From: Pontederia crassipes
Lineage: Eukaryota; Streptophyta; Magnoliopsida; Commelinales; Pontederiaceae
DNA length: 64,000 bases
Reading direction: 5' to 3'
Assembly: GCA_030549335.1 (NCBI GenBank)
Contig: CM060196.1
Coordinates: forward strand, 72,438,139 to 72,502,138
Part shown: in pieces, positions 34,972-48,415 of the stretch
Layout: each line of letters opens with the position of its first letter
Numbering within the stretch: position 1 is the first letter of the stretch
Program-made: the position numbers and the translations under genes
The notes under the pieces: generated by a model
What the model was told of the DNA's origin: nothing
Seen by the model: only the letters and a program-made list of their open reading frames with translations
Databases searched by the model: none

Positions 34972-37900
34972 CATTTTCATTTTATTATTTTCTCCTTTAA
35001 AAATTCTGTGACCATGAAATTTTCCTCTTCGTTAAATTTTTTTTTTCATTTTCTCCACCTATTTGGTATCAACTTTGCTTATTATTAATTTTTCGTTTCA
35101 ATTCACCCTTCCTAATTTACTTTAGTCCTTATTTTCCTCCACTTTCCTGTCTTCCACCTTTCTTCTTTAAACATTTTCCATGTATTCACTAGTTTCATTG
35201 TTTTAAGAAATATGTAACTAAAATGTCTATCCTTCAAATATTTTTCCTTACTTTCAATATATTCACTATTTTTATATTTTTTAAAATGTATAATTAAATT
35301 GCTCATCCGAATCCCACAGCTTAGGCGATGATCGTTCTCTCCGGTGACCCCTCTCTCTCTTTCCACTCTCCATCTCTCCCCTCTGTCTCTCTCTCTCACT
35401 CTGACGACTTCGATGGCCATCCTCTCCGACGACCTCCTTCTCTCTCTCACTCTCTCGACTCCGACAACTCCAGCGACCTCCCATGGCTCCAGCAACCCTC
35501 TTCCTCTTCCTGTCTCATGATTTTAGCCGAAGGAAGATCATGGTTTTCTGTCGGGAGGTTTTTGCGATGAGAAGTTTTCTAATGGTTTTCTTTCGCCAAA
35601 AAAGTCGTCGGAAAATAACATTTTCAATGAACTTTTGGGATTTGTGATGGATAGGACCGTCAATTAATTTGACTTTTTTGTAGTGAATAACCATTCATAA
35701 AATATATTAACTCCTTGATACAAGGAATACATTATTTTTCATTTAACAAAAAATATCTAGAAGTTCAATGCAACTTCCTCCTTAGCATTGCAATATGAAT
35801 TAATTAAATCGGAGCATCTTATTGATCACACCCCACGGTCTTAACAAAAGTTTTCTTGCATGATGAATATCCTTTGGTAGAAGAAATTGTTAAATTATTA
35901 TATGACCCTCACTCCATCTCATTGTTATATTCTGAAGCATTATTGTGCACTTTATGCTCATTAATTAATCTATACATCTGCAAGATGTCGATATATGTAT
36001 CTCATGCTTACCAATGATTGAAATGTATTTTTTTATTTTATTATTCACTTATTGAGCTATGAATGTTAAAAAAATATTGTTTCTATGCGTTTCTGATTGT
36101 GCATGACGGTGATGATGTTGCACGCGGATAATCCTTGGGTGCTGCTTTGCTTTATTATCATTTGCTTTCTTTCAAACTTTATCGGGATTAATGAGTTTGA
36201 CAAACTTTGTTATGCTATAATATTTTTTGGGCAAATAACCGTTCAAGATTAATATTACATTCAAGGAATTATATAATTGATAGCGTCCCCTATATTATAT
36301 TTTGTAATGTGGCAGAATTCAATTTGGGATGCAGTGATAACGTGTAACTACGACGACTTTGTATCATTTAATTAAGTGTACACTTCAAATTGCTATATAC
36401 GTTTAAAAACTTAATCAAAGGCCCTGTTATAAACAAGTCGCTCAAAGTATTATAGTCAATAGTGGTCAATGCACAATTAACATCGATCAAGTATGTTGGA
36501 TGATCGATTGGCGTAACTTCTTGCATAATATATATAGTGATGACTTGAAAATTTATAGATTAATTTATCACCACTATTCGAATATGGAGAACAGCCTCAG
36601 TTACTCCACTCCAATCATTGGTCACTGTAGGCAAAAGGTCAAATGGTTGCATGCGCATACATTTGCGAGATAATTTAAGACAAAAAGTTCAAGCATGTCA
36701 GAAGCAACTGGTGAACGCTTCTACCAATTGGAACCCAGTGATAAATTTATACCAAATATGTTTGAAAATAGATCCCTAGTGAGTCATAGTTTGTTCGGTA
36801 CAATTGAATCAAATCACATTTGTTATTAAAATAATATTATCGTTAGTGACTTCGAAGATGTAATATAGAGATGAAATTTTGAACGGATGCATGGTCAGCA
36901 TCCAAAATTCGTCCCAGTCCAATTCAGCACAGACACGGTTCACGCATGAAAAATAAGTTGTATCCATGCCATTTCATGCCGAGTCACCTATTTGCACTGT
37001 GGACACGACACAGGCCGAATACGATGAACGTGGATTACGTCAACACGGACGCGCACAAACACGGCCCGCGCTGAAATCAGTGGCCCGTGTTACTTATTTG
37101 AATGAAAATTGTAATTTGACAACACGAATACGAATGATTTGACAAGATGAACGGTAACATAAGTAGGATAACTTTAAATGATCTGTTGAATGATCGATTG
37201 ACGTAACTTCTTGCATAATATATATATAGTGATGACTGAAAAATTTATACATTAATTTATCACCACTATTCGAATATGGAGAACAGCCTTAGTTACTCAA
37301 CTCCAATGATTGGTCACTGTAGGCACAAGGTCAAATGGTTGCATGTGCATACATTTGCCAGATAATTTAAGACAAAAAGTTCAAGCACGTCAGAAGCACC
37401 CGGTGAACGCTTCTACCAATTGGAACCCAATGATAAATTTATACCAAATATGTTTAAAAATTGATCCCTCGTGAGTCATAGTTTGTTCCGTACAATTGTA
37501 TCAAATCCCATTCGTTATTAAAATAATATTATCGCTATTCACTTTGAAGATGTAATATTGTTAAGAATATAAAATAAATGATGTTGTATTTTTTTAACGG
37601 CTTAAGCTTTTAGAAAAAGTATTTAGCACAACAAATTTTACATGTATCGAAGTCAGAGGTCAAGAGTTCGAATCTCGTTAAGTTTTTTCTAAAAAATAAT
37701 TTCCTTCATTAGTTTTCGACGTGTTGGACTTGGGATAGATCAAAAGTTGTCAGCAGCCCACACGTGAGGACGAGTGTTAAGAATATAAAATAAATGAGGT
37801 TGCTCTTTCTAACGGTTTAAACTTTTAAAAAAAGTGGTTAGCACATTAAATTTAACAAATATAAAGATGGAATTTCGAACGGGCGTATGGTTCGGCATGT

Positions 37901-38640
37901 CCAAAATTCGTCCCGGTCCAATTCAGCGCGAACCTCGTCCACGGGTGAAAAATATGTTGTATCCATGCCATTTCGTGCCGGGTCATCCATTTGCACTGTG
38001 GGCACGACACGACCCGGACACGACGAATACGAATTAGGTCAATGCGGACCGCGCACAAATATGGTTCGCACTGAAATCAGACTTGTGTTACTTATTTGAA
38101 TGAAACTCACGATTTAACAATACGAATACGAATGATTTGACAAGATGAACACTGACGTAAGGAGGATAACAGGACTGTTTAAATGAACGTGGGTCGTGTT
38201 TAATCCCTATAAAAATTCGCCGAATCTCTCCTCTTCTCTTCATTCAACCGCCCCTCACGGCCGCCTCACCCTCTCCCTCTCTCTCAATCTCTTTCCTTTC
38301 ACTATCAGCTTCTCATGTTCTCTCTCTCAATATCTTCTCTTTTCTCATTGAGCAACTAAGATAGCATTCTCACAACAATTATTATAGACCCATTTCCAAT
38401 GAAAATGTTGCATTTTGGCATTTGAAATTTACTAATTTACTTAGTATAACTTAGTTATAGATAGTTAAGTACTAATTTACTTGGTATAACTTAGTTATAA
38501 TAACTTAGTTATAGATAGTTAAGTACTAATGTACCGAATACAACTTAGTTATAATTTAGTATATAGTAAATATGTAGTATACTATCTATAGTACTATACT
38601 ACTAATACTATAATCTTATACTAATATGATATTCTACTAT
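34972..38640. repeat. Copy A of a 3.67-kb near-identical duplication
   Basis: The block matches 45022-48692 with an offset of 10048-10052 bases from end to end. There are only scattered single-base differences and a few short indels by eye. Left breakpoint: CATTTTCATTTTATTATTTT. Right breakpoint: ATTCTACTATTAT. Confidence 0.92.
37559..37857 (+). mobile_element. 299-bp TRIM/SMART-like LTR element (copy 1)
   Basis: Two direct repeats of about 83 bases, each starting TGTTAAGAATATAAAATAA and ending ...CA, flank an internal region. The internal region begins with a diverged initiator-tRNA primer site (TGTATCGAAGTC; copy 2 keeps TGTATCAGAG) and ends with a purine tract (GTGAGGACGAG). AATAT lies on both sides (37554-37558, 37858-37862). 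The sister module at 36861-36876 shows the empty site (GATGTAATATAGAGATG). It encodes nothing and would move only with help from an autonomous element. Confidence 0.88.
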
Positions 38641-39675
38641 TATATATAGTGATGACTTGAAAATTTATAGATTAATTTATCACCACTATTCGAATATGGA
38701 GAACAGCCTCAGTTACTCCACTCCAATCATTGGTCACTGTAGGCAAAAGGTCAAATGGTTGCATGCGCATACATTTGCGAGATAATTTAAGACAAAAAGT
38801 TCAAGCATGTCAGAAGCAACTGGTGAACGCTTCTACCAATTGGAACCCAGTGATAAATTTATACCAAATATGTTTAAAAATAGATCCCTAGTGAGTCATA
38901 GTTTGTTCGGTACAATTGAATCAAATCACATTTGTTATTAAAATAATATTATCGTTAGTGACTTCGAAGATGTAATATAGAGATGAAATTTTGAACGGAT
39001 GCATGGTCCGGCATCCAAAATTCGTCCCAGTCCAATTCAGCACAGACACGGTTCACGCGTGAAAAATAAGTTGTATCCATGCCATTTCATGCCGAGTTAC
39101 CTATTTGCACTGTGGGCACGACACAAGCCGAATATGAAGAACGTGGACTACGTCAACACGGACGCGCACAAATACAGCCCGCGCTGAAATCAGTGGCCCG
39201 TGTTACTTATTTGAATGAAAATTGTAATTTGATAATATGAATACTAATGATTTGAAAAGATGAACAGTAACATAAGGAGGATAACTTTAAATGATCATAG
39301 TATGTTGAATGATCGATTGACGTAACTTCTTGCATAATATATATATAGTGATAACTGAAAATTTTATATTAATTTATCACCACTATTCGAATATGGAGAA
39401 CAGCCTCAGTTACTCAACTCCAATGATTGGTCACTGTAGGCACAAGGTCAAATGGTTGCATGTGCATACATTTGCCAGATAATTTAAGACAAAAAGTTCT
39501 AGCACGTCAGACGCACCCGGTGAACGCTTCTACCAATTGGAACCCAATGATAAATTTATACCAAATATGTTTAAAAATAGATCCCTCGTGAGTCATAATT
39601 TGTTCCGTACAATTGTATCAAATCCTATTCGTTATTAAAATAATATTATCGCTATTCACTTGGAAGATGTAATAT

Positions 39676-39974
39676 TGTTAAGAATATAAAATAAATGATG
39701 TTGCTTTTTTTTAACGGTTTAAACTTTTAAAAAAAGTATTTAACACAATAGATTTCACATGTATCAGAGTCAGAGGTCAAGAGTTCGAATCTCGTTATGT
39801 TTTTATTAAAAAATAATTTCTTCCATTAGTTGTCCTCGTGTTGGGCTTAGGATAGATCAAAAGTTATCAGCAGCCCACACGTAAGGAGGAGTGTTAAGAA
39901 TATAAAATAAATGATGGTGCTCTTTCTAACGGTTTAAACTTTTAGGAAAAGTGGTTAGCACATCAAATTTAACA
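39676..39974 (+). mobile_element. 299-bp TRIM/SMART-like LTR element (copy 2)
   Basis: LTRs lie at 39676-39759 and 39892-39974, the primer-binding site TGTATCAGAGTC at 39760, the purine tract GTAAGGAGGAG at 39881-39891, and AATAT on both sides (39671-39675, 39975-39979). This is the clearest copy. It came here by duplication of the module, not by a new insertion, because flanks and target are the same as copy 1. Confidence 0.88.
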
Positions 39975-40756
39975 AATATAGAGATAGAATTTCGAACGGG
40001 CGTATGGTCCAACATGTCCAAAATTCGTCCCGGTCCAATTCAGCGCGAACCTGGTCCATGCGTGAAAAATAGGTTGTATCCATGCCATTTCGTTCCCGGT
40101 CACCCATTTGCACAGTGGGCACGACACGATCCGAACATGACGAACACGAACTAGGTCAACGCGGACTGCGCACAAACATGGCTCGCACTGAAATCAGACC
40201 CATGTTACTTATTTGAATGAAACTCATGATTTAACAATACGACTACGAATGGTTTGACAAGATGAACACTAACGTAAGGAGGATACCAGGACTGTGTTTA
40301 AATGAACGCGCGTCATTTTTAACAACAACAACAACAAAGCCTTATCCCACTAGGTGGGGTCGGTTACATGGATCATACGACGCCATTCCGCTCTATTAGT
40401 AACCAAACCTTTCGATATATTATTCACCAATAGATCTTGCTCTATTAGTTCGTCAAGTGTCCGCCTTGGCCTCCCTCTCCCTCTTTTAATCGGACTCTAG
40501 ATTATTTGATCTACTCTTCTTACTGGCGCATCTAATGGTCTTCTCTGAACATGACCAAATCATCTCAAACGATTATCTACCATTTTCTCACTAATAGGAG
40601 CCATTCCGACTCGTTCACGTATATGGTCATTCCTAATCTTATCTAATCTTGTATGACCACACATCCATCTCAACATCCTCATTTTGACTACCCCCACTTT
40701 ACGTTCATGTTGTCTCTTCATAGCCCAACGTTCACTACCATATAACACTGTTGGCC

Positions 40757-42367
40757 TTATAGCAGTACGATAGAATTTTCCTTTAACTTTATTGGGTACT
40801 TTTCTATCACAAAGAACTCCAGTGGCTTTCCTCCACTTACACCAACAGCTTGAATTCTATGATTAACAACGTCATCAATCTCACCATCTTGTCTTATAAT
40901 TGATCCTAAATATTTAAACTTTGTCACTTGAGGAATTATATCCTCCCCTAGCCTAACCTTCAAATCGTCTCTAAATTGTTTATTTATGAAATTGCTATGC
41001 ATATATTCTGTTTTATTCCTACTTAAACGAAAACCCTTTGACTCCAACGTATTTCTCCATATTTCTAATTTTATATTAATCTCTTCTCTTGAATCCGCTA
41101 AAAGTACTATATCATCCGCAAATAGCATACACTTAGGTACCTCCTCTGTGATACTCTCGGTTATAGCATCGATAACTAAGTTAAATAGATACGGGCTTAA
41201 AGTTGATCCTTGATGTAGGCCAATTCCTATAGGAAATTCATTTGTCTCACCTCCGGGTGTCCTAACCCTAGTCAATGCCCCATCGTACATATCTTGTATT
41301 ACCTTAATGTAGGCAACACTCACCCTCTTCTTTTGCAAGGCTTTCCAAAGTACATCCCTTGGTACCCGATCATACGCCTTCTCTAAGTCAATGAAGGCCA
41401 TATGTAAGTCTCTTCTCCTACTTCGATACTTCTCCATCATCCCCCTTAGTAAATAAATCGCCTCTGTAGTGGATCTTCCTGGCATGAACTCAAATTGTCT
41501 CTCAGAAATACTAGTCTCCATTCTCAATCTATGCTCAATCACTTTTTCCCATAATTTCATTGTGTGACTCATAAGTTTAATCCCTCTATAATTTGCACAA
41601 TTCTGAATATCCCCTTTATTTTTGTAAATAGGAACTAATGTACTTAATCTCCAATCATCAGGCATCTTTTTCGATCGTAAAATCTCATTAAATAGTTTAC
41701 ATAACCACAATACATATTTTTCTCCTAAATATTTCCAAACTTCAATCGGTATACCATCCGGTCCAACGACTTTACCATTCTCCATTTTCTTAAGAGCTTC
41801 GCTAACTTCCGAGACTCTAATTCTACGATAAAATGACCTATTAAGCTCACATTTGCTAAGTGTCAAGTCCTCCAAATCACAATGGAAACCTTCACATTCA
41901 TCATTAAATAGCTTATAGAAATACTCTTCCCACATGTTCTTAATATCTCCTTCATTAACTAAAACCTTGCCAACTTCATTTTTTATGCATCTTACTTGAT
42001 TCAAATCTCTCGACTCCTTCTCTTTATTCCTTGCAATCTTGTAAATCCTTTGTTCACCAGCCTTTGTCTCTAACTCCTTATAAAACCCCTCATATGCTTT
42101 AGCACGAGCATCACTAACTGCCTTCTTAGTCTTCCTTTTCGCCAAACGGTACTTTTTCCAATTGTCAGAACTATTGTCCAAATGTATCGTCTTGAAACAA
42201 TTCTTCTTATTACACACCTTTTCTTGGACCTCCTCATTCCACCACCAAGTCTTCTTATCTCGTGGTCTAAAACCTTTTGATTCTCCTAAAATGACTTTAG
42301 CAACCATTTCAACCTTTTTTGCCATATTCTCCCACATGATACTAGCATCTCCTTCTAACTCCCACAC
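40757..42367 (-). pseudogene. RTE LINE reverse transcriptase (536-residue open frame)
   Basis: The open part includes GPDGIPIEVWKYL, the NYRGIKLMSHTMKLWE block, QFEFMPGRSTTEAIYLL, FIDLEKAYDRVPRDVLW and CMLFADDIVLLAD (FADD at residues 416-419), in the standard order of RTE reverse transcriptases. A single frameshift near 40850 diverts the C-terminus; the correct frame resumes and is open again at 40560-40748 (LYGSERWAMKRQHERK). Upstream, an in-frame stop near 42430 separates it from the endonuclease. The catalytic residues are kept, so inactivation is recent. Confidence 0.9.
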
Positions 42368-42478
42368 ATTTTTCTCTAATAACTTACTTCTAAAAGTCTC
42401 TCGCTTCTCCCCCTTTAACTGTCACCACTTGATCTTTCGATCAAAAACTGTTCGAGATTTTGGTTTTATACATTTCAT

Positions 42479-43444
42479 TTACATATCAAGAACTAACAAT
42501 CTATGTTGTGTAGTCACCCCATGCCCACGAATTACTTTGCAATTAGTACAACGACTTTTATCAGTATTTCTTGTCAAGAAAAAATCGATTTGAGACCTAT
42601 GAGTTCCACTTTTATATGTGATTAAATGTTCCTCTCTCTTCCTAAAGCAAGTGTTGATAATCTTAAGGTCGTATGCTAAAGAAAAATCAATAATAGTTTG
42701 TCCTTCCTCATTCAACTCCCCAAAACCAAAACCACCATGAACCTTTGCATGTGGTCCTGCCTCTTTACCAACATGTCCATTAAGGTCTCCCCCAATATAA
42801 ACTTTCTCGGTTGTTGGTATACTTTCAATCAAACCCTCCATATTTGCCCAAAACTTCTCCTTGAGATGTGATTCTGCTCATACTTGGGGTGCATATGCAC
42901 TAATAATGTTCATAGTCTCATTTCCAATAATTACTTTCACGGATATGATTCGATCCTCAATCCTTTTAACTTCCACAACATTCTTCCTCCATTTTGCATC
43001 CGCGATAATACCAACACCATTCCTTTCATTTACCTTACCTGTGTACCAAAGTTTGGAATCATTTAACCTAATTTCTTTACTTCCCTCTCATACCCATCTA
43101 GTTTCTTGCAAGCATAAGATATTAATCTTACGCTGGTCCATTACTTGTGCCACCTCGAGGCGCTTTCCATTCAACGTCCCAATGTTCCAAGAACCTAATC
43201 TGACCTTAGTCTCATAAACTAGCTTCTTTAACCGCCTCTGTCCATTAGAGTGCGGTAGCCCTTGCTCATTTAACACTGCATTCAGACGAGGATGCAACGG
43301 CTCTTGCTCTCTTATCAATGTACCCGAGCTGTACAGCGCGTTACTTACGGGTAATGATCTAGTATTAACACAATATATTCGTTGATCCATGTTCATAAGA
43401 TTCGATAGGATTTTATGCCGGCTGTCGGGGCCTAACACAACCAT
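42479..43444 (-). pseudogene. RTE LINE endonuclease, with point stop codons
   Basis: 43088-43444 contains VRLGSWNIGTLNGKRLEVAQ and ILCLQETRWV, the N-terminal endonuclease motifs, and stops at TGA just before 43090. 42479-42841 contains YIGGDLNGHVG, GFGFGELNEEGQTIIDF and SQIDFFLTR, the central and C-terminal motifs. Stops near 43090 and 42875 read TGA where related elements have GGA-like codons, so only a few point changes have broken the frame. Confidence 0.85.
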
Positions 43445-43950
43445 CCTCTTTTATCCGGGCTTGGGACCGGCTATAAAATATAGGTGGAGTTGCGTCATGT
43501 TTAAACCCTATAAAAATTCGCCGAACCTCTCCTCTTCTCTTCATTCAACCACCCCTCACGGCTGCCTCACCCTCTCCCTCTCTCTCAATCTCTCTCCTTT
43601 CACTATCAGCCTCTCATGTTCTCTCTCTCAATCTTCTCTTTTCTCATTGAGCAACTAAGATAGAATTCTCACAACAATTATTATAGACCCATTTCGAATG
43701 AAAATGTTACATTTTGGCATTTGAAATTTACTAATTTACCTGGTATAACTTAGTTATAGATAGTTAAGTACTATTTTACTTGGTATAACTTAGTTATAGT
43801 AACTTAGTTATAGATAGTTAAGTACTGATTTACCGAATACAACTTAGTTATAATTTAGTATATAGTAAATATGTAGTATACTATCTATAGTACTATACTA
43901 CTAATACTATAATCTTATACTAATATGATATTCTACTATTATGAATTATA

Positions 43951-44914
43951 CGATGTTATTAAAATTGGACCAGACCGGCCGGTTCGACCAGTTCAACCAC
44001 GAACCGACACTTGGTCTGGTCCGGATTGACTCTAAAAATCATTGTGTGTTAAATCGAAAAAGATTCGGTTGAATCAGAAAAAATCGGCAAATCGGTGAAC
44101 CGGTAAAAAATCAGTTCAATTGAATTTTGAAAAAAAATCAAGTTAAGATGGAAAGTAAGTTGAATGAAATGGAAAGAAAAATAAATAAAGAAGGTATTAA
44201 TGGGGGAATCGGGATAGCTGGATCAAAATTTAAATGAAATAAAAAGATAAATGTAGGGAAATAATTAATAGGTAGAAAACAAATTTGAAAGTAGAGAAAT
44301 AAATATGGCGTAAATTAGTTAATGGCACAAATGTAAATATAGAAAGATAATTAATAGGTAGAAAAAATAAATTTGAAAGTGAAAATATAATTATAAAAAA
44401 ATAAATAATAGTAAAATAATTGATTAACTGTTATGTTTTTTAATATAATAAATAATTTGAAAAAGAAGCCTAATTCAACTATAAACATGAAAAGAAGGGA
44501 AACAAGGAATAATGGAAAAAATGAAAATAAACAAGAAAATAAATGTGGAAGGAAATACAATTAGAAGAATAATTGGAAATAAAAAAGAGATGAAAAATAA
44601 AAAGTGAATGAACTTTAAATGAAGTAAATTAAATCACTGATATTATATTAATAATAGAAAATTAATAATAATCGATTAGATTTGATAGTTTAACTTTATA
44701 CAATATGTCAAAAATAATTTTATGTTAATTTATGATTATTAGTGGTTTATTATAATAAAACATAATATATTAATTGTTATATTAATTCAAAATTAATATA
44801 AAATTATTATTTTAATAAAAATCCGATTCTTTACGGTTGAATCCGATCGAACCGGTCCAACCACGACCCAATTGAGACGCCGATCGGGTGGCGGATCGGG
44901 TTATAATAACATTG
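43951..44914. mobile_element. 964-bp hAT-like non-autonomous element, copy 1
   Basis: Ends CGATGTTATTA...TAATAACATTG are inverted repeats. GAATTATA occurs on both sides (43943-43950 and 44915-44922), an 8-bp target duplication typical of hAT elements. Subterminal GACCGGCCGGTTCGACC and CGAACCGGTCCAACC motifs face each other. The AT-rich centre is non-coding. Confidence 0.85.
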
Positions 44915-47610
44915 GAATTATACAATAAATTATATATAATATATTTATTAAATAGTTACCAGTTAATTTAATTATATATAATATATTTATTAAATAGTTA
45001 CCAGTTATTAAATATCCGATTCATTTTCATTTTATTATTTTCTCCTTTAAAAATTTTGTGACCATGAAATTTTTCTCTTCGTTATATTTTTTTTTCATTT
45101 TCTCCACCTATTTGGTATCAACTTTGCTTATTATTAATTTTTCGTTTCTATTCACCCTTCCTAAGTTACTTTAGTCCTTATTTTCCTCCACTTTCCTGTC
45201 TTCCACCTTTCTTCTTTAAACATTTTCCATATATTCACTAGTTTCATTGTTTTAAGAAATATGTAACTAAAATGTCTATCCTTCAAATATTTTTCCTTAC
45301 TTTCAATATATTCACTATTTTTATATTTTTAAAATGTATAATTAAATTGGTCATCCGAATCCCACAGCTTAGGCGATGATCGTTCTCTCCGGTGACCCCT
45401 CTCTCTCTTTCCACTCTCCATCTCTCCCCTCTGTCTCTCTCTCTCTCTCACTCTGACGACTTCGATGGCCATCCTCTCCGACGACCTCCTTCTCTCTCTC
45501 ACTCTCTCGACTCCGACAACTCCAGCGACCTCCCATGGCTCCAGCAACCCTCTTCCTCTTCCTGTCTCATGATTTTAGCCGAAGGAAGATCATGGTTTTC
45601 TGTCGGGAGTTTTTTGCGATGAGAAGTTTTCTAATGGTTTTCTTTCGCCAAAAAAGTCGTCGGAAAATAACATTTTCAATGAATTTTTGGGATTTGTGAT
45701 GGATAGGACCGTCAATTAATTTGACTTTTTTGTAGTGAATAACCATTCATAAAATATATTAACTCCTTGATACAAGGAATACATTATTTTTCATTTAACA
45801 AAAAATATCTAGAAGTTCAATGCAACTTCCTCCTTAGCATTGCAATATGAATTAATTAAATCGGAGCATCTTATTGATCACACCCCACGGTCTTAACAAA
45901 AGTTTTCTTGCATGATGAATATCCTTTGGTAGAAGAAATTGTTAAATTATTATATGACCCTCACTCCATCTCATTGTTATATTCTGAAGCATTATTGTGC
46001 ACTTTATGCTCATTAATTAATCTATACATCTGCAAGATGTCGATATATGTATCTCATGCTTACCAATGATTGAAATGTATTTTTTTATTTTATTATTCAC
46101 TTATTGAGCTATGAATGTTAAAAAAATATTGTTTCTATGCGTTTCTGATTGTGCATGACGGTGATGATGTTGCACGCGGATAATCCTTGGGTGCTGCTTT
46201 GCTTTATTATCATTTGCTTTCTTTCAAACTTTATCGGGATTAATGAGTTTGACAAACTTTGTTATGCTATAATATTTTTTGGGCAAATAACCGTTCAAGA
46301 TTAATATTACATTCAAGGAATTATATAATTGATAGCGTCCCCTATATTATATTTTGTAATGTGGCAGAATTCAATTTGGGATGCAGTGATAACGTGTAAC
46401 TACGACGGCTTTGTATCATTTAATTAAGTGTACACTTCAAATTGCTATATACGTTTAAAAACTTAATCAAAGGCCCTGTTATATACAAGTCGCTCAAAGT
46501 ATTATAGTCAATAGTGGTCAATGCACAATTAACATCGATCAAGTATGTTGGATGATCGATTGGCGTAACTTCTTGCATAATATATATAGTGATGACTTGA
46601 AAATTTATAGATTAATTTATCACCACTATTCGAATATGGAGAACAGCCTCAGTTACTCCACTCCAATCATTGGTCACTGTAGGCAAAAGGTCAAATGGTT
46701 GCATGCGCATACATTTGCGAGATAATTTAAGACAAAAAGTTCAAGCATGTCAGAAGCAACTGGTGAACGCTTCTACCAATTGGAACCCAGTGATAAATTT
46801 ATACCAAATATGTTTAAAAATAGATCCCTAGTGAGTCATAGTTTGTTCGGTACAATTGAATCAAATCACATTTGTTATTAAAATAATATTATCGTTAGTG
46901 ACTTCGAAGATGTAATATAGAGATGAAATTTTGAACGGATGCATGGTCAGCGTCCAAAATTCGTCCCAGTTCAATTCAGCACAGAGACGGTTCACGCATG
47001 AAAAATAAGTTGTATCCATGCCATTTCATGCCGAGTCACCTATTTGCACTGTGGACACGACACAGGCCGAATACGATAAACGTGGATTACGTCAACACGG
47101 ACGCGCACAAACACGGCCCACGCTGAAATCAGTGGCCCGTGTTACTTATTTGAATGAAAATTGTAATTTGACAACGCGAATACGAATGATTTGACAAGAT
47201 GAACGGTAACATAAGTAGGATAACTTTAAATGATCTGTTGAATGATCGATTGACGTAACTTCTTGCATAATATATATATAGTGATGACTGAAAAATTTAT
47301 ACATTAATTTATCACCACTATTCGAATATGGAGAACAGCCTCAGTTACTCAACTCCAATGATTGGTCACTGTAGGCACAAGGTCAAATGGTTGCATGTGC
47401 ATACATTTGCCAGATAATTTAAGACAAAAAGTTCAAGCACGTCAGAAGCACCCGGTGAACGCTTCTACCAATTGGAACCCAATGATAAATTTATACCAAA
47501 TATGTTTAAAAATTGATCCCTCGTGAGTCATAGTTTGTTCCGTACAATTGTATCAAATCCCATTCGTTATTAAAATAATATTATCGCTATTCACTTTGAA
47601 GATGTAATAT

Positions 47611-47909
47611 TGTTAAGAATATAAAATAAATGATGTTGTATTTTTTTAACGGCTTAAGCTTTTAGAAAAAGTATTTAGCACAACAAATTTTACATGTATC
47701 GAAGTCAGAGGTCAAGAGTTCGAATCTCGTTAAGTTTTTTCTAAAAAATAATTTCCTTCATTAGTTTTTCACGTGTTGGGCTTGGGATAGATCAAAAGTT
47801 GTCAGCAGCCCACACGTGAGGACGAGTGTTAAGAATATAAAATAAATGATGTTGCTCTTTCTAACGGTTTAAACTTTTAAAAAAAGTGGTTAGCACATTA
47901 AATTTAACA
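47611..47909 (+). mobile_element. 299-bp TRIM/SMART-like LTR element (copy 3)
   Basis: It has the same structure and the same AATAT target duplication (47606-47610, 47910-47914). It is the copy B counterpart of the element at 37559. Confidence 0.88.
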
Positions 47910-48257
47910 AATATAAAGATGGAATTTCGAACGGGCGTATGGTTCGGCATGTCCAAAATTCGTCCCGGTCCAATTCAGCGCGAACCTCGTCCACGGGTGA
48001 AAAAAATGTTGTGTCCATGCCATTTCGTGCCGGGTCATCCATTTGCACTGTGGGCACGACACGACCCGGACACGACGAACACGAATTAGGTCAATGCGGA
48101 CCGCGCACAAATATGGTTTGCACTGAAATCAGACTTGTGTTACTTATTTGAATGAAACTCACGATTTAACAATACGAATACGAATGATTTGACAAGATGA
48201 ACACTGACGTAAGGAGGATAACAGGACTGTTTAAATGAACGTGGGTCGTGTTTAAAC

Positions 48258-48415
48258 CCTATAAAAATTCGCCGAATCTCTCCTCTTCTCTTCATTCAAC
48301 CGCCCCTCATGGCCGCCTCACCCTCTCCCTCTCTCTCAATCTCTTTCCTTTCACTATCAGCCTCTCATGTTCTCTCTCTCAATATCTTCTCTTTTCTCAT
48401 TGAGCAACTAAGATA
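48258..48415 (+). promoter_or_regulatory. TATA box and pyrimidine-rich leader (also at 38205 and 43508)
   Basis: CCCTATAAAAATTCGCCGAA is followed by about 100 bases of CTCTCCTCTTCTCTTCATTC-type leader in all three copies. This looks like the promoter and 5' leader of a transposon. No open frame of useful length follows, so it is probably an orphan promoter. Confidence 0.45.

Larger units (their letters stand above)
40323..43491 (-). mobile_element. RTE-type LINE, nearly full length, with 13-bp target duplication
   Basis: On the minus strand it runs from a 5' end near 43491 to a (TTG)n 3' tail (CAACAACAACAACAA on plus, 40323), the hallmark of plant RTE LINEs. GCGTCATTTTTAA (40310-40322) and GCGTCATGTTTAA (43492-43504) flank it with one mismatch. 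The empty site is seen at about 38195 and 48245. Total length is 3169 bp. It is the youngest-looking LINE in the window. Confidence 0.93.
38641..43942. repeat. Tandem copy of 36528-38640 (2.11 kb), carrying an RTE LINE
   Basis: From ATATAGTGATGACTTGAAAA onward this repeats the second half of copy A to its end ATTCTACTATTAT. Removing the 3169-bp LINE and its duplicated target leaves about 2.12 kb, matching the source length. Confidence 0.88.

Noticed and set aside
37675-37705. GGTCAAGAGTTCGAATCTCG, tRNA B-box-like
   Set aside because: No A box at the right distance and no cloverleaf; it lies in the internal region of the TRIM-like element.
37834-40175. Frames of about 62-70 codons repeated in each module
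   Set aside because: They fall on the hAT-like left end and its CACGACAC motifs; frames differ between copies with no sign of coding constraint.
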